A stretch of 64,000 bases of DNA from Nitratireductor aestuarii (GTDB lineage: Bacteria; Pseudomonadota; Alphaproteobacteria; Rhizobiales; Rhizobiaceae): the NCBI RefSeq assembly GCF_014641695.1, contig NZ_BMIF01000003.1:248001-312000 (forward strand). The letters run 5' to 3'. The position numbers and the translations under genes are program-made. Of this stretch, positions 62,838 through 64,000 are shown piece by piece. How positions within the stretch are numbered: the stretch's first letter is position 1; each line of letters starts with the position of its first letter. The notes under the pieces were generated by a model, which worked only from the letters and a program-made list of their open reading frames with translations, was not told where the DNA came from and did no database searches.

Positions 62838-64000
62838 TCAGAACCAGTCAGGAACAGAGTCCAGCGCCAGCAGATCCTCGTAGGTGAGGCGCGGGCGGAT
62901 GACGTGGAACTTGTCGCCCTTCACCAGCACTTCAGGCACCAGCAGGCGTGAGTTGTAGGTTCCCGCCTGCACGGCGCCATAGGCACCGGCCGTTCCCACC
63001 GATATGAGGTCGCCCGGCTGCATCAGCGGGAGTTCGCGATCCTGTGCGAGGAAGTCGCCGGTCTCGCAGACGGGACCGACAACGTCCACCGTGATGCGTT
63101 CAGCGCCTGCACCCGGCTCGATCACAGGCTTGATCGAGTGATAGGCTTCATAGAGCGTCGGCCGGATCAGATCGTTCATCGCCGCGTCAACGATGAGGAA
63201 GTTCTTCGCCTCGCCGCGCTTCAGGTAGATCACTTCGGAAACGAGGATACCGGCATTGCCTGCAATCAGGCGGCCTGGCTCCACGATGACCTTCACGCCC
63301 AGCCGCTTGATGTGCTTCTGCACGATCTCGGCATAGGCATCCGGCAGCGGCGGAGGCGTGTTGTCCTCGCGATAGGGCACGCCGAGACCACCGCCGATGT
63401 CTACGTGATCGATCTCATGGCCGTCGGCGCGCAGCGTCTCCGTCAGCTCGGAGAGCAGCGCGAAAGCCTTGTCGAACGGTCCGAGGTCGGTGATCTGGCT
63501 GCCGATATGCATGTCGATGCCGGTTACCTTAAGGCCGGGAAGCTCGGCAGCACGCTTGTAGGCCGCCTGCGCGTCCTTCCACGAAATGCCGAACTTGTTC
63601 TCGGCCTTGCCGGTGGAGATCTTCTTGTGCGTCTTGGCGTCCACATCCGGGTTGATGCGCAGCGACACCGGCGCAACCTTGCCGAGGGCCTGCGCGCGGG
63701 CGGAGATCATCTCCAGCTCGGGAAGGGACTCGACGTTGAAGCAGAGGATGCCGGCGTTGAGTGCGAAGTCAATCTCGCGCGCGGTCTTGCCGACGCCGGA
63801 GAACAGGATCTTGCTGGCCGGGATGCCTGCGGCCAGCGCACGGCGAAGCTCGCCTTCGGAAACCACGTCAGCGCCGCTGCCAAGGGCGGCGAGCGTCTTC
63901 AGCACGGCCTGGTTCGAATTCGCCTTCATCGCGTAGCAAACGAGCGAGTCAAAGCCCGACAGCGCGTTCGAGAAGACGTTGTAGTGGCGCGTAAGCGTGG
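62838..64000 (-). CDS. lysA: Diaminopimelate decarboxylase LysA, N-terminus beyond the window
   Basis: PLP enzyme that makes L-lysine from meso-diaminopimelate. The frame runs through base 64000, so the start is outside; the ATG at 63929 is internal, because the codons before it continue a typical sequence (YNVFSNALSGFDSLVCYAMK) carrying the PLP lysine in CYAMKAN. Other marks are HIGSQITDLGPF, DIGGGLGVPY, EPGRLIAGNAG and GPVCETGDFLAQDR. The visible 387 codons include most of the 420-residue family length. Confidence 0.96.
   Translation of the reverse strand, partial: TLTRHYNVFSNALSGFDSLVCYAMKANSNQAVLKTLAALGSGADVVSEGELRRALAAGIPASKILFSGVGKTAREIDFALNAGILCFNVESLPELEMISARAQALGKVAPVSLRINPDVDAKTHKKISTGKAENKFGISWKDAQAAYKRAAELPGLKVTGIDMHIGSQITDLGPFDKAFALLSELTETLRADGHEIDHVDIGGGLGVPYREDNTPPPLPDAYAEIVQKHIKRLGVKVIVEPGRLIAGNAGILVSEVIYLKRGEAKNFLIVDAAMNDLIRPTLYEAYHSIKPVIEPGAGAERITVDVVGPVCETGDFLAQDRELPLMQPGDLISVGTAGAYGAVQAGTYNSRLLVPEVLVKGDKFHVIRPRLTYEDLLALDSVPDWF

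Noticed and set aside
62833-62847. CTGGTTC-A-GAACCAG palindrome at the lysA 3' end
   Set aside because: It lies in coding sequence, has a one-base centre and no T-tract, so it is not a terminator.
1-64000. CRISPR array, rRNA operon, insertion sequences
   Set aside because: I found no regularly spaced repeats, rRNA motifs or transposase genes in the window.

Overview
The window looks like chromosomal DNA of an alphaproteobacterium of the order Hyphomicrobiales (Rhizobiales). The evidence is the phyR/nepR/ecfG general stress locus, a SAM-II riboswitch on metX, adjacent cobS/cobT, the aroB-aroK-xerD-accA neighbourhood, DUF4175 (TIGR02302) and DUF2125 proteins, and a LexA box of the alphaproteobacterial GTTC-N7-GTTC type. 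The genus cannot be fixed from the sequence. Coding density is high, many genes overlap by 4 bases, and no insertion sequence, prophage, CRISPR array or rRNA was seen. pstA is cut by the left edge and lysA by the right edge.

Layout. 1-2.5 kb: end of the phosphate operon (pstA-pstB-phoU-phoB). 2.5-7.2 kb: a ROK repressor divergent from a xylose-type sugar ABC transporter, closed by a strong terminator. 7.2-11.9 kb: a general stress island: DUF1328 protein, phyR, nepR-ecfG, three YqjD/YqjE-like membrane genes and a secreted double PRC-barrel protein. Five sites here match GGAAC-N16-CGTT exactly, so EcfG probably controls the whole block including its own regulators. 12-20.5 kb: a hydrolase, an acetyltransferase, DUF4175, DUF2125, a ChaC-like enzyme, a PlsC-type acyltransferase, a YdcF protein and ftsEX. 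20.8-25.8 kb: hpt, a CheY-like regulator, tyrC-hisC, and divergent metX-metW under a SAM-II riboswitch. 25.8-30.4 kb: a methyltransferase, gloB, an EamA exporter, DUF3108, rpmB and a queuosine-precursor transporter.

30.4-43.1 kb: a phytase-like esterase, cobT, a GFA protein, cobS, a J-domain protein, BolA, a CNNM/CorC protein, aroB, aroK, a 46-residue membrane protein, xerD, accA, an L,D-transpeptidase and TusA. 43.1-48.6 kb: a D-Ala-D-Ala carboxypeptidase, an M20 amidohydrolase, tRNA-Arg(CCT) and a large hybrid histidine kinase. 48.7-54.9 kb: a catabolic operon: FCD-type GntR regulator divergent from TRAP transporter dctQMP, a 2-hydroxyacid dehydrogenase, an RraA-family enzyme and a PfkB kinase, ended by a strong terminator; its substrate is unknown. 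54.9-57.6 kb: a probable DNA-repair pair, a radical SAM protein plus a DUF4130-UdgX fusion, with a LexA box directly upstream. 58.1-62.8 kb: opgG, a small ORF, opgH and opgC for succinylated periplasmic glucans. Then lysA.

The observations most worth following are the SOS box on the radical SAM/UdgX pair, the EcfG promoter cluster, the SAM-II attenuator with visible antiterminator pairing, and a possible preQ1-like element whose pseudoknot would cover the start codon of the queuosine-precursor transporter.
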